Assembly (NCBI RefSeq): GCF_000526995.1
Contig: NZ_AZUI01000001.1
Coordinates: forward strand, 1-64,000
DNA: 64,000 nt
Reading direction: 5' to 3'
DNA from: Lacrimispora indolis DSM 755
GTDB lineage: Bacteria; Bacillota; Clostridia; Lachnospirales; Lachnospiraceae
Shown here: positions 44,132 through 53,634 of the stretch, piece by piece
Numbering within the stretch: the stretch's first letter is position 1
How the letters are laid out: every line of letters begins with the position of its first letter
The notes under the pieces: generated by a model
Told to the model about the DNA's origin: nothing
The model's input: only the letters and a program-made list of their open reading frames with translations
Databases searched by the model: none
Translations under genes and position numbers: made by a program

Positions 44132-44683
44132 TTATGTTAATAAAAGGCGAGTACTGGCAATGTAAATCACATCTCCCGCCAAAATTTTACATGGCCTTCC
44201 GGTCACCTGATAACAGATGCCATCCTCTGCCTTCATGATTCTTACACCGTTTTGTGAACCTAAATCTTCCAAATACCAGGAATCCAGGCAGTAATTCAGT
44301 ACTGCATGCTGGTTGTCAATGAAGGCACTGTACTCGCAGTCCTCCAAATCTACATCCACATCCTCTTCTTCATTTTTCTTTCCTACGATAAGGGCTGTTT
44401 TTCCTGTTAAATCCCAAGATTTCAAAGGTTTATCATGCTCGTCCAAAAGCATGAGCTGAGTGGCCCTGACCGCCTCCGGGAATCCTTCCGGTTGTTTCAT
44501 TTCCCTGACCTCCTTTTCCCTTATCCGGCCAAACAGATCAACGGCGGCTGCAAGCCCGGCAAAAAACATCACCCCGATCCACAACCAGTCGTTTCCCTTA
44601 GAAAAAAGGCCAATAATTAAAAATATTGCGCAAATCAGGATGGTGATATCCAATCCTATTTTCATCTTTCTTCTGCTCTCCAT
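44132..44683 (-). CDS. Membrane-anchored FHA-domain protein
   Basis: A 183-residue protein with two membrane helices near the N-terminus (ITILICAIFLIIGLFSKG and WLWIGVMFFAGLAAAVDLFG) and a cytoplasmic FHA domain at about 85-183: TGKTALIVGKKNEEEDVDVD, LEDCEYSAFIDNQHAVLNYC, LEDLGSQNGVRIMKAEDGIC, AGDVIYIASTRLLL. SQNG is the conserved FHA loop; the usual SRxH is replaced by SAF-DNQH, so binding preference may differ. It lies next to the cytoplasmic FHA protein and could recruit the machine to the membrane. Confidence 0.8.
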   Translation of the reverse strand: MESRRKMKIGLDITILICAIFLIIGLFSKGNDWLWIGVMFFAGLAAAVDLFGRIREKEVREMKQPEGFPEAVRATQLMLLDEHDKPLKSWDLTGKTALIVGKKNEEEDVDVDLEDCEYSAFIDNQHAVLNYCLDSWYLEDLGSQNGVRIMKAEDGICYQVTGRPCKILAGDVIYIASTRLLLT

Positions 44684-44756
44684 GCTTTATCTGGTGTCCT
44701 CCTTATTTTCTCATACCTGGCTCTTGATGATCTCCTGTGTTTTATCTGTCTCATCT

Positions 44757-46421
44757 TCACCTCCCCTTTGTCCCATTGCGGTTCTCTCCATAGGAAAAGG
44801 AGCTAAACAGCCGATCATCATTGTGAAACAGGCCTGCCTTTATAGGATTTTGCTCTTCCGAATCCAATGGTCCCTCTGCAGTAATATTTGTTCCGATAAA
44901 ATGATCCATTATTTTTCCTGCACCAGTATAGTCTTGCCTTCCGGTAAGGGTCTGAGAAATAAATGCTGTTCCCGCAAGCGCCATAGCAACATCTCTTACT
45001 TCAGCCGCATTTCCCTTTCCTTTTTCTTCTTCAAACTTATCCTTACTGCTTTCCCCTGTTTTTCTGTATATTACATTCCCCATACATCTGCACTCAATAT
45101 TTCCGGATTCATCCATTTCAATTGTATTATTACCGGTTGTTCCTGCTTTCATCTGAATTCCTTTTCCAGCTTTTATCTGCAAATGGTCAAACTCTTTTTC
45201 CAGTATAATGTCTTTAGAAGCCGATAATTTCATAGAACCGGAAGATTCCATTTGCAGGACTCCATCTGAAGTCAGCCGTATTGTGGTATTCTCTCCTGTT
45301 GTTGAAAATAAAACGTTTTTTTCATTCATTTGGAATCCGTTCCCCATCTCATGGCCAATGGACTGAACACGAATCGGCAGACCTGATGTCTCTTTCTGGT
45401 CCTGCCTGATCACAGACATTACAAACCCATTTTGCTCTTCCTCGTCCGGAAAATAAACTTCTGCCTTTGCTCCGGGATCAGACATGTAATACCCAAGTTT
45501 ATTATTTTGTCCTGCTTCAAACGAAAAGTAAGGCATAAGAGCACCTGATATTTCTTCCATTGGAAAATGAAGCTTAAGCTGATTTCTCTGTACTTCCAGA
45601 ACCTCTGCCCACATTCTTGTATGAGCGATCTGTCTGTTTGGTATATAAGGAGACTCTGATTCCCTGTGACAGACCAACTCCACGTGATACTGAACCTCTT
45701 CCTTCTCAGTGAGCAGCTGAACCGATTTCACATAGTAATTCTTATTCTGGTTCCTCACTGTTTCTCCCACTTCATACTTTCCACAGGAATTACTCCAAAT
45801 TGTTTCCTGCTTCTTTAAAATATCCAGTATCCTTTTCTCTGGTTGTCCTTCCATATTGCGAATAGATTCTCCAAACGGTCTACCAAACGAAATTTGAATT
45901 TCTTTAGAAGAAGGATTCGGATAAATTCCTTCCTTAAAATGAGATGCAAGGCGTTTCATGAATTCCCAGTCTGTCTCTTCATACTGTATGAGAAAATGAG
46001 GAATTTTCCGATTACCTGACAACCTGTCAGTGACTGAAGCATTGGGATATGCTTTTAATACCGTTTCCAAAACTTCTTGATAAGTCATCTCTAAATTCTG
46101 AAAAATCCTTCTTCGCTTTGTTAAATCCATCTGATAAGAAAAAGAGGCTGCATTCAAAAGAAACATTCCGACTTCTCCTTTTTCTTCCATATGTAATTTG
46201 GTTATAAGTCCACAAAAAATCAGGCATTTATCTTGATCTTTCACTACTATTTTTTTATTTTCATCTGTCTGCAAAATTGTTTTTTGATGATTATTTTCTT
46301 CACATATCCCACGTAAAATCAAGCTGGCATGTTGATTTATTTCTTTTAAAATACATAAATCGTAAATATGAAGCAATTCCAATTCTATCGTTACTTCCAA
46401 TCCTTTATATTCATAATCCAT
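44757..46421 (-). CDS. VgrG-like spike protein 3, long tail
   Basis: A 554-residue protein. PHFLIQYEETDWEFMKRLAS is the hub motif; GYYMSDPGAKAEVYFPDEEE the OB-type junction (the CMPEKG of its paralogues is replaced by MSDPGA); MESSGSMKLSASKDIILEKE and GKGIQMKAGTTGNNTIEMDE the needle. About 100 residues follow the needle, GTAFISQTLTGRQDYTGAGK and later, absent from the other spikes and possibly effector-docking. It is the last gene of spike module B, two bases after the Imm11-like gene. Confidence 0.75.
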   Translation of the reverse strand: MDYEYKGLEVTIELELLHIYDLCILKEINQHASLILRGICEENNHQKTILQTDENKKIVVKDQDKCLIFCGLITKLHMEEKGEVGMFLLNAASFSYQMDLTKRRRIFQNLEMTYQEVLETVLKAYPNASVTDRLSGNRKIPHFLIQYEETDWEFMKRLASHFKEGIYPNPSSKEIQISFGRPFGESIRNMEGQPEKRILDILKKQETIWSNSCGKYEVGETVRNQNKNYYVKSVQLLTEKEEVQYHVELVCHRESESPYIPNRQIAHTRMWAEVLEVQRNQLKLHFPMEEISGALMPYFSFEAGQNNKLGYYMSDPGAKAEVYFPDEEEQNGFVMSVIRQDQKETSGLPIRVQSIGHEMGNGFQMNEKNVLFSTTGENTTIRLTSDGVLQMESSGSMKLSASKDIILEKEFDHLQIKAGKGIQMKAGTTGNNTIEMDESGNIECRCMGNVIYRKTGESSKDKFEEEKGKGNAAEVRDVAMALAGTAFISQTLTGRQDYTGAGKIMDHFIGTNITAEGPLDSEEQNPIKAGLFHNDDRLFSSFSYGENRNGTKGR

Positions 46422-46422
46422 C

Positions 46423-46974
46423 CTATCCCTCCAAACAGACTTTTTTCATGCATATCCCGGTAAACGGCCTGCGCAATATACTCTCCACCACATCAAAATG
46501 AACGACAATCCGGTTTTCTCTTATCCCTGATATATAAAAAATCTTTCTGTTTCCAATTTTCTTTTTATCCAAAACCAGTTTTTTCAAAGAATGATCTGGA
46601 TAGAATTTTGCTGACTTACCAAGGCAGTCTGCTTCTTCCAACGCACAAAGCCAATAAACCTCCTGTCTCTTGTGAACCAGATCACTCAATATTGTGCAGT
46701 TATAGTGTATTCTGGATTCATAACTGAAAAATACTGTTTTCAGCCTGTCTGAAATGAATAACAGAGGTGTTTCTATCAAATCAGGATAATAGATTTCCTC
46801 CCCGCTTTTTACCCTAAGATTAAAGCTTTTTTCCTGAAAAGGCACGTTCTGAAAATCCAGCCGTAGCTTCCTGTTTATCGTGCAAATAGACCGTAGTTCT
46901 GGAGGAAAGTGGGCTTTCTCAAAAGAAACTGTATTGTGATATGACTCTTCCTGTGACAATATGTAATATTCCAT
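46423..46974 (-). CDS. Imm11-like (DUF1629-type) protein of spike module B
   Basis: A 183-residue paralogue of 31796-32317. MEYYILSQEESYHNTVSFEK opens it, YPDLIETPLLFISDRLKTVF lies mid-protein, and IVVHFDVVESILRRPFTGIC ends it. Its position between VgrG-like 3 and the pentapeptide adaptor exactly mirrors module A. It is separated from the next gene by one base. Role inferred as a spike-module component; immunity cannot be excluded. Confidence 0.6.
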   Translation of the reverse strand: MEYYILSQEESYHNTVSFEKAHFPPELRSICTINRKLRLDFQNVPFQEKSFNLRVKSGEEIYYPDLIETPLLFISDRLKTVFFSYESRIHYNCTILSDLVHKRQEVYWLCALEEADCLGKSAKFYPDHSLKKLVLDKKKIGNRKIFYISGIRENRIVVHFDVVESILRRPFTGICMKKVCLEG

Positions 46975-46984
46975 GGGATCACTC

Positions 46985-48118
46985 CTAATCGTAAATCTGA
47001 ATACTGTTTCTTTGTTCCTCTGTAAGTTCTATTTGATTCAATGATTTTCTTCTGAATTTTGCTCCGTTTAATCTGGTATTTTGAAATACTGTAGATTGAA
47101 GCACTGATGTCCTGAAATCTGCTCCACTGAAATCTGCTTCCGAAAAATTTACATATTCCAGATTTGCATTGGTAAAATCCACCCCCACCAGGCTTAACAA
47201 ATTGCGGTTAAACAAACCTGGTTTCGTGACCGGCGCCATGGCTCTTCTGAAATTTGCTCCAGACAAATCACTGTCTGAAAAATCTGCTTCAAACAGCAGT
47301 GCATCTTTCCACAACGTTTTTTTTAAGTTGCAGTGGTAAAATCCTGCTTTTATGAAATAAGACTCACTTAAATCAGAACCGGAAAAATCCATATGATAAA
47401 AATTACTTTTCGTTCCGTTCATTCCTTTTAGTTTAAGGCCCTGCCATTGAAGATTTTTATAGTTTCTGCCATAAATTCCTATCTCTGTCATTTCCTCAGT
47501 CTCCATGAGTTTTCTCAAATCCAGGTCATTCTCCAGTCCATTCTCTTCTAAATATACTTCGTCAAAAATTCCCCTGTATTCGCCAACAGTCACACAAAAC
47601 CGCCCTGCCTGGGATAATACCGGTGAAAGGTCAATCTTCTTTTTTCTGATGGCGAACCTGGTAAGTTCTGTTATGTATTGGGTTATCCATGGTATATATT
47701 CTGTTTGAAGAATTTCCTGTATATCGCCTTCTTTAATTATATTTTTAAAATCTTTTAACGAGGAGCATAGATGTTTTTCCATCTCCCACAAAAAATCAAA
47801 AAGAACGCTGGCATCCCATTCCACCCATAACGCATTGGAATCCAGATAAAATGATTCATTAAATGCATAAATTCTTACTCGCCCATCCCTTTGAAGGAAT
47901 CTGCTTCTTAACACACACAAGCTGATGCTGAATATATTCTGTTCCAGACGCTTTTTTTCTTCCAGACGCTTCCACAACTGCCTGAATGCCGCCTGAAGTC
48001 CTTCACACAATAGCTCCAGGTTTTCATTACAGTAAGTGTCCAACTCCATCATTCTTTCAGTACCTTCCGGAAGGACATAACCATACTTAAACGTTTCTAA
48101 TAATTTTTCCCGTTCCAT
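46985..48118 (-). CDS. Adaptor-like protein with pentapeptide repeats
   Basis: A 377-residue protein. Residues 1-215 match the short adaptor at 32314-32910 (FSISLCVLRSRFLQRDGRVR). From about residue 235 there are pentapeptide repeats: SNFYHMDFSGSDLSESYFIK, LFEADFSDSDLSGANFRRAM, VDFTNANLEYVNFSEADFSG, ADFRTSVLQSTVFQNTRLNG. The A(D/N)F/LSx pattern forms a right-handed beta-helix. In Gram-negative type VI systems DUF2169 adaptors are often fused to pentapeptide repeats; this is a plausible functional analogue, though not shown to be homologous. Confidence 0.75.
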   Translation of the reverse strand: MEREKLLETFKYGYVLPEGTERMMELDTYCNENLELLCEGLQAAFRQLWKRLEEKKRLEQNIFSISLCVLRSRFLQRDGRVRIYAFNESFYLDSNALWVEWDASVLFDFLWEMEKHLCSSLKDFKNIIKEGDIQEILQTEYIPWITQYITELTRFAIRKKKIDLSPVLSQAGRFCVTVGEYRGIFDEVYLEENGLENDLDLRKLMETEEMTEIGIYGRNYKNLQWQGLKLKGMNGTKSNFYHMDFSGSDLSESYFIKAGFYHCNLKKTLWKDALLFEADFSDSDLSGANFRRAMAPVTKPGLFNRNLLSLVGVDFTNANLEYVNFSEADFSGADFRTSVLQSTVFQNTRLNGAKFRRKSLNQIELTEEQRNSIQIYD

Positions 48119-48133
48119 TCATATCCCCTGTAT

Positions 48134-49561
48134 TTAATTGGTATACACCTTGTTACCTTTCAATTCTATGACACCCTTCTTACTGATATTGATTTCCCCT
48201 TTTCCTCCGCAGATCATATGAATGCTGTCTGATGCATGAACCTTTACCTGATTTCCTGCTTCCATAACAATATCTCCTTCGGAACGCAAAATGATTTTAG
48301 AACTGGCAGAAAAAGTTAATGTCCCATCCCGGTCCAATGTCGCAATGCTGGCTCCATTTGCTGAAATACTCACCTGTTCCGGTGTCCAGCACAGTTCCAT
48401 CCCCTGCGGATTTCGGATATACCGCCTTTGGTAATCTTCCATCTGATCTGCTTCCCCGGGCTGTGGCTGGTATTCACTTACAGAACTGGAAGCATAAGCA
48501 TTCTTTTCATCAGAATCCGGGAATATTATCCTTACCTTATCTCCTTTCTCCGGCATACAGTACCAGCCGCTTCCATCTTTCGATGCATATACTGTAGAAT
48601 AAGGAAACCAGCAGCTTCCCTGTGCATTCTGTACCCCAGCTTCTCCCTGAATATTAATTTTTACCAGATCCCGTTTTACTTCTTCCACTGTCCCCTTTAC
48701 CGCTTTTCCCGATAACTTTTCATTATACTTTTTTTCCTGGGCCAATCCTTCTTTTACGCATAGTTCACAATCATGAACCAGAACTGCCTGCTCCAGAACG
48801 GTATGTACTGATTTTACATACAGGCTCTGCCCCTGGCAGTTTATTTCCTCTCCCAGTTCTACCCATTCATCCATCCGGATTGCATAGGTAATATAGCTTG
48901 TATCAGAAACAGCGGGTGTTAAAACTTCCAACGCTTTTTTATAAGCTTTTAGGTCCTTTGTTATCTGATATTCTCCCAGATACTTTTCCACAGCCACATA
49001 TTGCTCAGGAATCCCTATGTAATAAGCCGGGTGCCCTGAAATGCAGTCTGCCAGAATCCCCTGATTTTGGCGCGAAGCAAGACGCTTTAAAAATTCCCAG
49101 TCCGTTTCCTGATACTGCATAAAAAACTGGCCGGTCTTTGCCTGATATTCTTTACGGATAATTGTATCCGCATTTTTATATTCTGATGTGATAGTCCGGA
49201 AAATACCCTCATAGGGGGCTTCCACGTTATGAAACGGTCTTGTTTTAGGAGCCATGTCCAGAAGGATTGTATGGGAATACGCCTGTACCCGAAGGTTATA
49301 GCATTCTCCCTGATGATTTATTTCCGCCAGTGTAAGCAATCCCCGAAAAAGAACTTGTCCTTTTTCATGCTTTACAATCAATTCGGTTCCAAACTCCAGA
49401 CCATGATCATACTGTTTCTTTTCTTCTTCACTGATTCTTCCAACTGCCTCAAAAAATATGTGTTCGTTTATGTTTCTATGTATCTGCAACTCGTTTATTT
49501 CTATAAAATGAACCGGTTCTATCCTGATTTCGCCATTGCTGATCAATCCAATTTTTTCCAC
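48134..49561 (-). CDS. VgrG-like spike protein 4
   Basis: A 475-residue protein: QFFMQYQETDWEFLKRLASR (hub), FPYSTVYASKDGSGWYCMPE followed by KGDKVRIIFPDSDEKNAY (OB/junction), SKIILRSEGDIVMEAGNQVK and HMICGGKGEINISKKGVIEL (needle). It ends cleanly after the needle, like VgrG-like 2, and it starts spike module B. It lies 12 bases behind the lipase effector with the C-terminal PAAR-like domain, so it probably carries that effector. Confidence 0.8.
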   Translation of the reverse strand: MEKIGLISNGEIRIEPVHFIEINELQIHRNINEHIFFEAVGRISEEEKKQYDHGLEFGTELIVKHEKGQVLFRGLLTLAEINHQGECYNLRVQAYSHTILLDMAPKTRPFHNVEAPYEGIFRTITSEYKNADTIIRKEYQAKTGQFFMQYQETDWEFLKRLASRQNQGILADCISGHPAYYIGIPEQYVAVEKYLGEYQITKDLKAYKKALEVLTPAVSDTSYITYAIRMDEWVELGEEINCQGQSLYVKSVHTVLEQAVLVHDCELCVKEGLAQEKKYNEKLSGKAVKGTVEEVKRDLVKINIQGEAGVQNAQGSCWFPYSTVYASKDGSGWYCMPEKGDKVRIIFPDSDEKNAYASSSVSEYQPQPGEADQMEDYQRRYIRNPQGMELCWTPEQVSISANGASIATLDRDGTLTFSASSKIILRSEGDIVMEAGNQVKVHASDSIHMICGGKGEINISKKGVIELKGNKVYTN

Positions 49562-49573
49562 GTTTTCTCCTTT

Positions 49574-51475
49574 CTACTTCCCCTGTACCTGTTTCCAGAG
49601 ATAGTCTTGAATATAATTGTCCTTTGCCTGTTCCAACTGCTGAATTGCCTCATCCAAGGCTTCACCAACCTTTACGATGCCGCTTTCAATTCCATTTTTA
49701 AGGCCTATGCAGCCGTTCATCAGAGTTTCTCCCATATCAATGCCTAAATCAATCTGATTTTTTATATTATTTCTCACTTTTTTCGGTGTCAGAATAATCC
49801 TGTCTATTTCACCTTTTAGCCCACTGGTATAAATGGCTGCCACTTTTTGAAGTGCCTTTGGAGTCTGCTCCCATTTCTTTGAAATGCTTTCTTCCAGAGA
49901 CATTTTTTCTATATCACTCATAATTATCTGTCCATTGTGGGCCACTGTGATAATTCCTCCTTTTAAACATGGTAACATTGACTTCTTTAGTACGGCAGGC
50001 ACCTCCTGCCCTTCCACATCCACTATGATACTGGGATCAGTAATCACCCATTCCCGGCATATCTCCGGCTTGCATGTTACTGTTCCAGCTGATTCCAGAG
50101 TTTTTTTATCTGTCTCCGGATTTTTCAATACCGATTCAATCTCATCTACTGCACATAACATACACTCTGCGTTTTCTATGAGAATGTTCGTCCCTGCCTT
50201 ATTGTCTTTTTTCGAAGCGACAGCTTTGCCCTGAATGATATTTGAATGATCCTCAATGTTTTTTAATTCCCCTATATTGTTACAGCCGTCACACGTCAGT
50301 ATGGCTCCTTCTACCACAAAGCTGGTGGGGTCCTGATCCAACTTGAATTTCGAGAAATCCACACGGTACAATTCGGTCAAACGTTGACACATTTCATCTT
50401 CCCTGCTTTTTTTTACTTTTGCATAAACTTCCTCCGCTCTCAGAACTGCTTCCCATCTCTCATTCGACCACTCTGTTTCTTTCTGCCCTATATCGCTTTC
50501 ATTCGTATACATCAGCCCAGCAACTTTTTTTGCTATTTTTAATTTCAAGGATTCCGGCAATGCGTCCAGCCCATTCCACATGGATATTTGATTTGCTATC
50601 CTGGCAGGAACAAAGGTACGGTTCATCAATGTCAGGCCCGTTTTAAGAAAGTAATTCGATTTATGAGTATGAAAAAAATACATCTTAAAATCAAATCCTG
50701 CTTCCGGAAGATCGGCATTATAATAATCCACTCCCGAATCAAAGTAAATCGTGTTTTTATCGCTCCCGGTTTTCGTAAAAATCTGGCTGACCGCATCACG
50801 AAATTCATTGATGTTGTAAATAATACTTTTACAAAACTTCTGTTTTCTTTCACCAATCTGATTCAGGAATGTTTTGGAAGCTCCCTGCCCATCATAAGAA
50901 TAAACCTTGTCAACCATTCCCTCCGGAAGTAAGTAGGCACAGGAGGCCGCCATGTTGCCTCCTTTTGAATGTCCTGCCAGTGTCACATGATCCAGACCGG
51001 AGTTTGCAACATATTTTGCCGCTTCTCTTTGCGATGGCGTTTGGGTTGAAAACATGGCGGCCGAGTTGTCTCCCCATTGGTAATCTCCAGCTGTTCCTCG
51101 AAATACAATGATTGGTTTTACTTTTTTTTCAGGATCTTTTTCAGGATCTTCAAGTGTCATGGCTCGAAAATTAGTATCTTCGTTGTCTGTAATATCTTTG
51201 ATTTCCATCCTCATTAAGGTATCAGAAGCTCTTATCTGCTCTATGACATCTAAGAATTCTTCTCTAGTCATTTCTCCGCCGTATTTTATGTTTCCTTCTT
51301 TATCTCTTGTTAGATCAGGTGAATGGGTTTTCACACTTTCTTCCATTTCATCTATTAAATCTGCTACAGTATTTACGTTCTTTTTATCTTGTATTGTGTT
51401 CCAATTTTTATTCATAGAAGTTCCATAAATTAAGCTTACTAATCTTGCACTCTCTTTTTCATCCAGATTTTTCAT
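49574..51475 (-). CDS. Lipase effector with C-terminal PAAR-like domain
   Basis: A 633-residue protein. Residues 1-330 form an alpha/beta-hydrolase resembling DUF2974/Mbeg1: IIVFRGTAGDYQWGDNSAAM, then DHVTLAGHSKGGNMAASCAY with the nucleophile Ser in GHSKG, YSYDGQGASKTFLNQIG, and FFHTHKSNYF with a likely catalytic His. Residues 385-550 are PAAR-like (DUF4280): SFVVEGAILTCDGCNNIGEL, ENAECMLCAVDEIESVLKNP, KSMLPCLKGGIITVAHNGQI. A helical tail follows. It should hydrolyse membrane lipids of a target cell after delivery on the spike. The membrane-anchored protein encoded just upstream (51494-52369) is a likely immunity partner. Confidence 0.8.
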   Translation of the reverse strand: MKNLDEKESARLVSLIYGTSMNKNWNTIQDKKNVNTVADLIDEMEESVKTHSPDLTRDKEGNIKYGGEMTREEFLDVIEQIRASDTLMRMEIKDITDNEDTNFRAMTLEDPEKDPEKKVKPIIVFRGTAGDYQWGDNSAAMFSTQTPSQREAAKYVANSGLDHVTLAGHSKGGNMAASCAYLLPEGMVDKVYSYDGQGASKTFLNQIGERKQKFCKSIIYNINEFRDAVSQIFTKTGSDKNTIYFDSGVDYYNADLPEAGFDFKMYFFHTHKSNYFLKTGLTLMNRTFVPARIANQISMWNGLDALPESLKLKIAKKVAGLMYTNESDIGQKETEWSNERWEAVLRAEEVYAKVKKSREDEMCQRLTELYRVDFSKFKLDQDPTSFVVEGAILTCDGCNNIGELKNIEDHSNIIQGKAVASKKDNKAGTNILIENAECMLCAVDEIESVLKNPETDKKTLESAGTVTCKPEICREWVITDPSIIVDVEGQEVPAVLKKSMLPCLKGGIITVAHNGQIIMSDIEKMSLEESISKKWEQTPKALQKVAAIYTSGLKGEIDRIILTPKKVRNNIKNQIDLGIDMGETLMNGCIGLKNGIESGIVKVGEALDEAIQQLEQAKDNYIQDYLWKQVQGK

Positions 51476-51493
51476 TTATATTCTCCGTATCCT

Positions 51494-52369
51494 CTATGAC
51501 ATAGTATCAAAATCTTCTATACGAAATAAAAGCTTGAACTTTTCTCTCCAAGAATCAAATCCTTTAACTTTTAAAAAGTGGAGATTCTCCGTTTTCTCTT
51601 CATATAAATTAATAAAATCTTCTGCTACTTCAGCTTTAAAGCATAATAAATAAATACTTACTTTCCCATCATATTTCTCACAAAACGCTTTTGTTACAGA
51701 ATATAAATCTTCTTGTAAATCAGCATCTTCACTTTCTCCATTTACAATTAAATTAACCCATAAATCTATCTTTTCACCGCTATTATATTCTGAAAAATAT
51801 TGTTCCAATGAAGAATCTTTATTTATATCATCATCAAACCTTAAATCTTCAACTGTACTAATGATCCATTTACGTTCATCCGGAATCTTTTCCGCCATTC
51901 TCGTATCAAAATACTCTCTTACTTTCTCTTTTAAAAACTTCCAGGAATAGCTATCCTGAATCTCTTTCACATTATTGATATCCAGACGTTTCTCCAATGA
52001 TTCCCGATAAACATATACACGAAATTTAAAATCCATATCACTTTCTGCATAAGCGATACAATATCTTGGAAAACCACTTTCTCCGCCAACACTGCCTCCG
52101 GGAACAGGGGAACCCTGTGTGGTAGTATGCCATGCAGAACCATAACGAGGCTCTACTATTATAAAGCGCTCTCCATACTTATTTTCCAAATGCCTTTCCA
52201 CCATCTGGTTTAGTTCTTCTTCTATTTCACTTTCACTTTTTTCAGGTATTGCCTTACGCCTGTCTGGACTGTAAAAAAATATTATAAAAATAATCCAGCC
52301 ACTAATTCCAAAAATCAACATCATTATTGTTTCACGTTTCACTCTACTTTTCATGGAATCCTTATCCAT
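51494..52369 (-). CDS. Membrane-anchored partner of the lipase, paralogue 1
   Basis: About 291 residues from MDKDSMKSRVKRETIMMLIF; the ATG nine codons earlier lies inside the preceding gene and has no ribosome binding site. One N-terminal membrane helix (IMMLIFGISGWIIFIIFFYS), then an outward-facing domain: QMVERHLENKYGERFIIVEP, GSAWHTTTQGSPVPGGSVGG, YCIAYAESDMDFKFRVYVYR, VKEIQDSYSWKFLKEKVREY. Family not recognised. A protein facing the outside is what one expects for immunity to a lipase acting on the membrane. Paralogues at 52759 and 54581 also follow lipase genes. Confidence 0.65.
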   Translation of the reverse strand: MDKDSMKSRVKRETIMMLIFGISGWIIFIIFFYSPDRRKAIPEKSESEIEEELNQMVERHLENKYGERFIIVEPRYGSAWHTTTQGSPVPGGSVGGESGFPRYCIAYAESDMDFKFRVYVYRESLEKRLDINNVKEIQDSYSWKFLKEKVREYFDTRMAEKIPDERKWIISTVEDLRFDDDINKDSSLEQYFSEYNSGEKIDLWVNLIVNGESEDADLQEDLYSVTKAFCEKYDGKVSIYLLCFKAEVAEDFINLYEEKTENLHFLKVKGFDSWREKFKLLFRIEDFDTMS

Positions 52370-52755
52370 CCCACACCTTCTTCCCCTACAATACAATGAT
52401 TGGTTTTAATTTTTTCAGGATCTTCAAGTGTCATGGCTCGAAAATTCGTATCTTCGTTGTCTGTAATATCTTTGATTTCCATCCTCATTAAGGTATCAGA
52501 AGCTCTTATCTGCTCTATGACATCTAAGAATTCTTCTCTGGTCATTTCTCCGCCGTATTTTATGTTTCCTTCTTTATCTCTTGTTAGATCAGGCGAATAA
52601 TTTTTTATACTTTCTTCTATTTTATCTATTAAATCTGCTATCGTCTTATCTTCCACCTCATCGTCCGCTTTTAACGACTCCCAGTTTACATCCATTGAAG
52701 TTCCATAAATTAAACTAGCCAATTTTGCGCTCTCTTTTTCATCCAAATTCTTCAT
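52351..52755 (-). pseudogene. Truncated lipase effector, N-terminal part only
   Basis: The first 116 residues match the lipase at 51475 (MKNLDEKESAKLASLIYGTS, GEMTREEFLDVIEQIRASDT, NEDTNFRAMTLEDPEK). At the point where the hydrolase would continue with KPIIVFRGT the frame joins NHCIVGEEGVGWIRIP, which reads into the start of the partner gene. The catalytic Ser region is lost. The breakpoint DNA (ACAATACAATGATTGGTTTT, 52387-52406) recurs at two other junctions. Confidence 0.8.
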
Positions 52756-52758
52756 TTT

Positions 52759-53634
52759 TTATACTCCATTTTCTCTATACATAGTATCAAAATCTTTTAT
52801 ACTAAATAAATATTCTAATTTTTCCCGCCAAGTATCAAACTTTCCTTCTCCTGAAAATTTAAGATTTTCCTCTTCTGTTCCGTCCATATTTATAAAGTCT
52901 TCTGCTTTTTTCACCTTAAAACAGGAAATTTTAATAGCTACCTCCTCATCATATTCTTCATAAAATTCTTTTGTCACCGCATACAGAGCATTTTGTAAAA
53001 TATCGCTTTCACTTTCTCCATTTACAATTAATGTTATCCATAAAGTTACCTTATTAACTTTGTTATATTGCAAAAAATATTTTTCTATGGGAGAATCTTC
53101 GTTTATAGATTCACCAAATCTAATACTTCCTAATGTACTAATTATCCATTTACGTTCATCTGGAATCATTTCCCCCATTCTCGTATCAAAATACTCTCTT
53201 ACTTTCTCTTTTAAAAACTTCCAGGAATAGCTATCCTGAATCTCTTTCACATTATTGATATCCAGACGTTTCTCCAATGATTCCCGATAAACATATACAC
53301 GAAATTTAAAATCCATATCACTTTCTGCATAAGCGATACAATATCTTGGAAAACCACTTTCTCCGCCAACACTGCCTCCGGGAACAGGGGAACCCTGTGT
53401 GGTAGTATGCCATGCAGAACCATAACGAGGCTTTACTATTATAAAGCGCTCTCCATACTTATTTTCCAAATGCCTTTCCACCATCTGGTTTAGTTCTACT
53501 TCTATTTCACTTTCACTTTTTTCAGGTATTGCCTTATGCCTGTCTGGACTGTAAAAAAATATTGTTATTGCGAGAATAAATACACCAATAATCATAATAA
53601 TAATGATTGCACTTTTTATTCCATTACTTCTCAT
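52759..53634 (-). CDS. Membrane-anchored partner of the lipase, paralogue 2
   Basis: A 291-residue protein with an N-terminal membrane helix (IKSAIIIIMIIGVFILAITI). The central 150 residues are nearly identical to paralogue 1 (YGSAWHTTTQGSPVPGGSVG), while the last 100 differ (VDFSG-type changes: LQNALYAVTKEFYEEYDEEV, FINMDGTEEENLKFSGEGKF). The uneven identity suggests gene conversion. It lies three bases after the truncated lipase and one base before the G-tract lipase gene, overlapping none. Confidence 0.65.
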   Translation of the reverse strand: MRSNGIKSAIIIIMIIGVFILAITIFFYSPDRHKAIPEKSESEIEVELNQMVERHLENKYGERFIIVKPRYGSAWHTTTQGSPVPGGSVGGESGFPRYCIAYAESDMDFKFRVYVYRESLEKRLDINNVKEIQDSYSWKFLKEKVREYFDTRMGEMIPDERKWIISTLGSIRFGESINEDSPIEKYFLQYNKVNKVTLWITLIVNGESESDILQNALYAVTKEFYEEYDEEVAIKISCFKVKKAEDFINMDGTEEENLKFSGEGKFDTWREKLEYLFSIKDFDTMYRENGV

